A stretch of 64,000 nt of DNA from Limnoperna fortunei (Eukaryota > Mollusca > Bivalvia > Mytilida > Modiolidae), in contig OX104114.1 of assembly GCA_944474755.1 (NCBI GenBank), positions 79,470,623 through 79,534,622 on the forward strand, written 5' to 3'. Below, piece by piece: positions 61,471 through 64,000 of the stretch; position 1 is the stretch's first letter, and each line of letters starts with the position of its first letter. The translations under genes were made by a program, and so were the position numbers. A model generated the notes under the pieces. It searched no databases. It was not told where the DNA came from and saw only the letters and a list, made by a program, of their open reading frames with translations.

Positions 61471-62092
61471 TGAATAGTTCTATCATGGCGAGCAGGAATT
61501 ACATTATTATTAACAAAATGAAAGAATTTAAGATAGTTTTGTAAACGGTTCCAACTAAACATCTTTTAAAACCAAGGTTTCATTTGATTTAGTAACATTG
61601 AATTCCAATATTCACTTATGGAAGGTTTCCTAATTAGACCCATATTTACAATCAAAGAATTTAATATTCGAGCAGACTTGGTGTTTGTCAATCTATAATA
61701 GAATAGAAATCACAATGAAACAATGCTATAAAAGGCACTGGGGCTGAATCGTTCGCCGAGAATTCAATATCATTCAATATCCAAGACAAAATATAAATTC
61801 TTATATACAAAACTACTATGTTACTTTTCAAATGCATTACCATTTGAGCTTAAATCCTGTGTTAAGTAGATCTCATCGCCACAGAGATCTCAATATAATA
61901 CTGTTAAACGTTCATTAATCAATAATTCTAAAGGTTAATATAAGTGAACACTGATCTTCTCCGAAGTAGAGGAAGTGGGCGATAGTGAGAGAATACAACT
62001 TTTATTTAAACTAGACAAAGCTGATCAAACGATCAATGCAATGTATTACAGAAAGAAATATGTACCAAACAAATAGAAAAGCATACTAAACT
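61471..62092. other. Spacer between two foldback elements
   Basis: AT-rich, without recognised gene or repeat. Confidence 0.5.
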
Positions 62093-62953
62093 TACGGAAG
62101 CCGTAAGGGGACATGAAAAATAAGAAGTGATTTTTTTTAAATTCGTTATCTTGATAAAACAAAATTGTTATATTGAGATTTCAATAAAACAGTCAATCGT
62201 TATTTCGAGAAAACGATGCCGTTATATCGTGATCTCAATATAAAGATTTCGTTATCTCGAGAAAACGATATTGTTATCTCGAGAAAGCGATATTGTTATA
62301 TCGTGATCTCGATATAAAGATATCGTTATGTCGAGAAAACGATACTGTTATCTCGATAAAACGATATCTTTATATTGAGATCACGATACAACAAAACGTT
62401 TTCTCGAGATAACTATATCGTTTTCTCGAGATAACAGTATCGTTTTCTCGAGATAACGATATATTTTTATTGAGATCACGATATAACAATATTGTTTTCT
62501 CGAGATAACGATCTATTTTTATCGAGATCTCGATATAACAATATCCAGATCGTTTTCTCGAAACAACGATACACTTGTTTTATCGAGATCACGATATAAT
62601 AATATCGTTTTCTCGAGATAACAGTATCGTTTTCTCGCGATAACGATATATTTTATATTGAGATCACGATATAACAATATCGTTTTCTCGAGATAACAAT
62701 ATCGTTTTTTCGAGATAACAGTATCGTTTTCTCGAGATAACAATATCTTTATATCGAGATCATGATATAACAATATCGTTTTCTCGAGATAACGATACAT
62801 TGTTTTATCGAAATCTCGATATAACAGTATCGTTTTCTCGCGATAACGATAGACTGTTTTATCGAGATCTCGATATAACAATTTTGTTTTATCGAGATAA
62901 CGAATTAAAAAAATTTTCTTTTTATTTTTTTATGTCCCATTACGGCTTCCGTA
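62093..62953. mobile_element. Foldback element with 22-bp palindromic-core repeats, copy B
   Basis: Ends TACGGAAGCCGTAAGGGG and its complement frame the same kind of array as in 60531-61470, including the odd unit with TATCCAGATCGTTTTCTCG in both (about 60892 and 62541). No clear target duplication was found. It has the same orientation as copy A but differs in unit number. Confidence 0.9.
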
Positions 62954-64000
62954 TCCGTATGCAAAGGTTTTAACAGACACTGAGAGCAAACAAAAGTTAA
63001 TTGTCGGTGCAATTACAAAATCCTTAAACGTCAGAAAAAATTTAAAATAACACGTGTTATCAAAGGTCTGTCTGACGTTTAAGAATATTATTAAATATTT
63101 TAGAGGATTTTAGAGGTTACGCTGCAAGGTTATATTACTTGGGCATACTTGTTGGAAATCAACAATTCAACCTATAACTTTTAAAAAAATACAAAGGATG
63201 CGTTTTGCTCCAAGACTAAACAAAAGACCCGAGAGTGTAAGAAAAAAAATATGTCAAAATCTAGCATATTATAATTTTGATCATATGCATTATTACGGAT
63301 CCCATCTTGATGAACAATTTATTAGGATCTATTTGAATTGTTGCATAAAATATTGCTGAAAAACTGTTTTAGACCTTTAAACCTTTAGTGCCGACGTTTG
63401 GTTTATCTACTCTTTATGTGTTATGGCTGTGTCATAAATAAACATCAAAGCAACAAAGGTAATTTAACAGTTATCCACAATTTAACAATTTACACGCCCC
63501 ACTTAACCGTAAACAACTGAGATATTCTGTTAGCTGTTAAGGCGATTTTTTTATCTGTAAAGAAATGCGTAAAACGTAAAAGCTTTAGATGTACGCCGTC
63601 CTGTTTCAACCAATTATTAAAAAGTATCTACAGTTATGGTAGCCGTCTCAGAAATATAGAGCAAACACACTGTCGAATGAACATCAGTAAATTAAAAATT
63701 ACAAATTGGAATGTACAATTCTATTTCAAAAGTATATTCTAGGTGAGAGCTGTTGGACACCGATGCAATAGCCGATTTGTAGGCATTCGATATTCCGATG
63801 GTTGTTTATCCACTTAAACGCCAGACTATTTTCATTTACAATTAGATACCAACGTAAAAAGACGTAATTAAAATATCCCAAGGTTGTGCCGTCACAAGAA
63901 GTCATTACTTTCAGTCGCAGGCAGCTGTCAAATCAGTGTGTCTTAAGGAATCTTTCTGATATAGTCAATATAGGCAAAGGTCTGTTGTTAACAATGTATG
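62954..64000. other. Right edge, one short inverted repeat
   Basis: CTTAAACGTCAG (63023-63034) and CTGACGTTTAAG (63072-63083) form a 12-bp inverted repeat around the perfect palindrome AACACGTGTT (63049-63058). No gene recognised in the rest. Confidence 0.5.

Noticed and set aside
60825..62881. Minus-strand frames with repeated YRDLDI and EKTILL
   Set aside because: Translations of the 22-bp foldback repeats; no start context or independent coding signal.
28829..62910. CRISPR-like regular repeats
   Set aside because: The 21-22 bp arrays are continuous tandem repeats with no unique spacers, in a eukaryotic genome.

Overview
The window is an AT-rich stretch of animal nuclear DNA, most likely from a bivalve mollusc. 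The grounds are many copies of a SINE with a tRNA-like head and a short CAAA-type tail, Penelope-like and non-LTR retrotransposon remnants of a kind common in bivalves, many short palindromic elements, and very low gene density. Species or family cannot be fixed from the sequence alone. No rRNA, free-standing tRNA gene, CRISPR array or bacterial-style operon is visible.

Only one clear protein gene is present: an intronless-CDS rhodopsin-class GPCR at 33616-34716 (+), probably preceded by a non-coding 5' exon. A second, weaker candidate is a 77-residue secreted cysteine-containing peptide on the minus strand at 52095-52328. Almost everything else is repeats.

Layout. 1-2650: a short inverted piece of the downstream array, a dispersed repeat, and a broken Penelope-like element. 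2651-19483: three tandem copies of a unit of about 5.47 kb, each made of two old, diverged halves of about 2.7 kb and carrying an old SINE; a decayed fourth copy continues to about 21070. 21470-26866: a local duplication, a Penelope-like 3' end, and two decayed copies of one non-LTR retrotransposon family (minus). 28247-32660: a SINE, a foldback element built on a 21-bp palindromic-core repeat, and small inverted repeats. 33030-34860: the GPCR locus. 36065-39517: two SINEs with target-site duplications and several hairpin elements. 40570-42440: a third non-LTR fragment, a 22-bp array and a 51-bp minisatellite. 43482-47576: a nested set of transposons, with a 4.1-kb long-TIR element containing a Harbinger-like element that itself contains a SINE. 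49960-51250: a tandem dispersed repeat interrupted by a hAT-like MITE. 52.1-54.3 kb: the peptide candidate and a 21-bp array. 56703-57987: a second Harbinger-like copy. 59889-62953: a SINE and two related foldback elements.

The genes do not form a pathway. The main content is genome structure: a tandem array whose recombination history can be read from shared variants, nested insertions with empty sites available inside the same window, and a recurring architecture of 21-22 bp units with self-complementary cores in six arrays.
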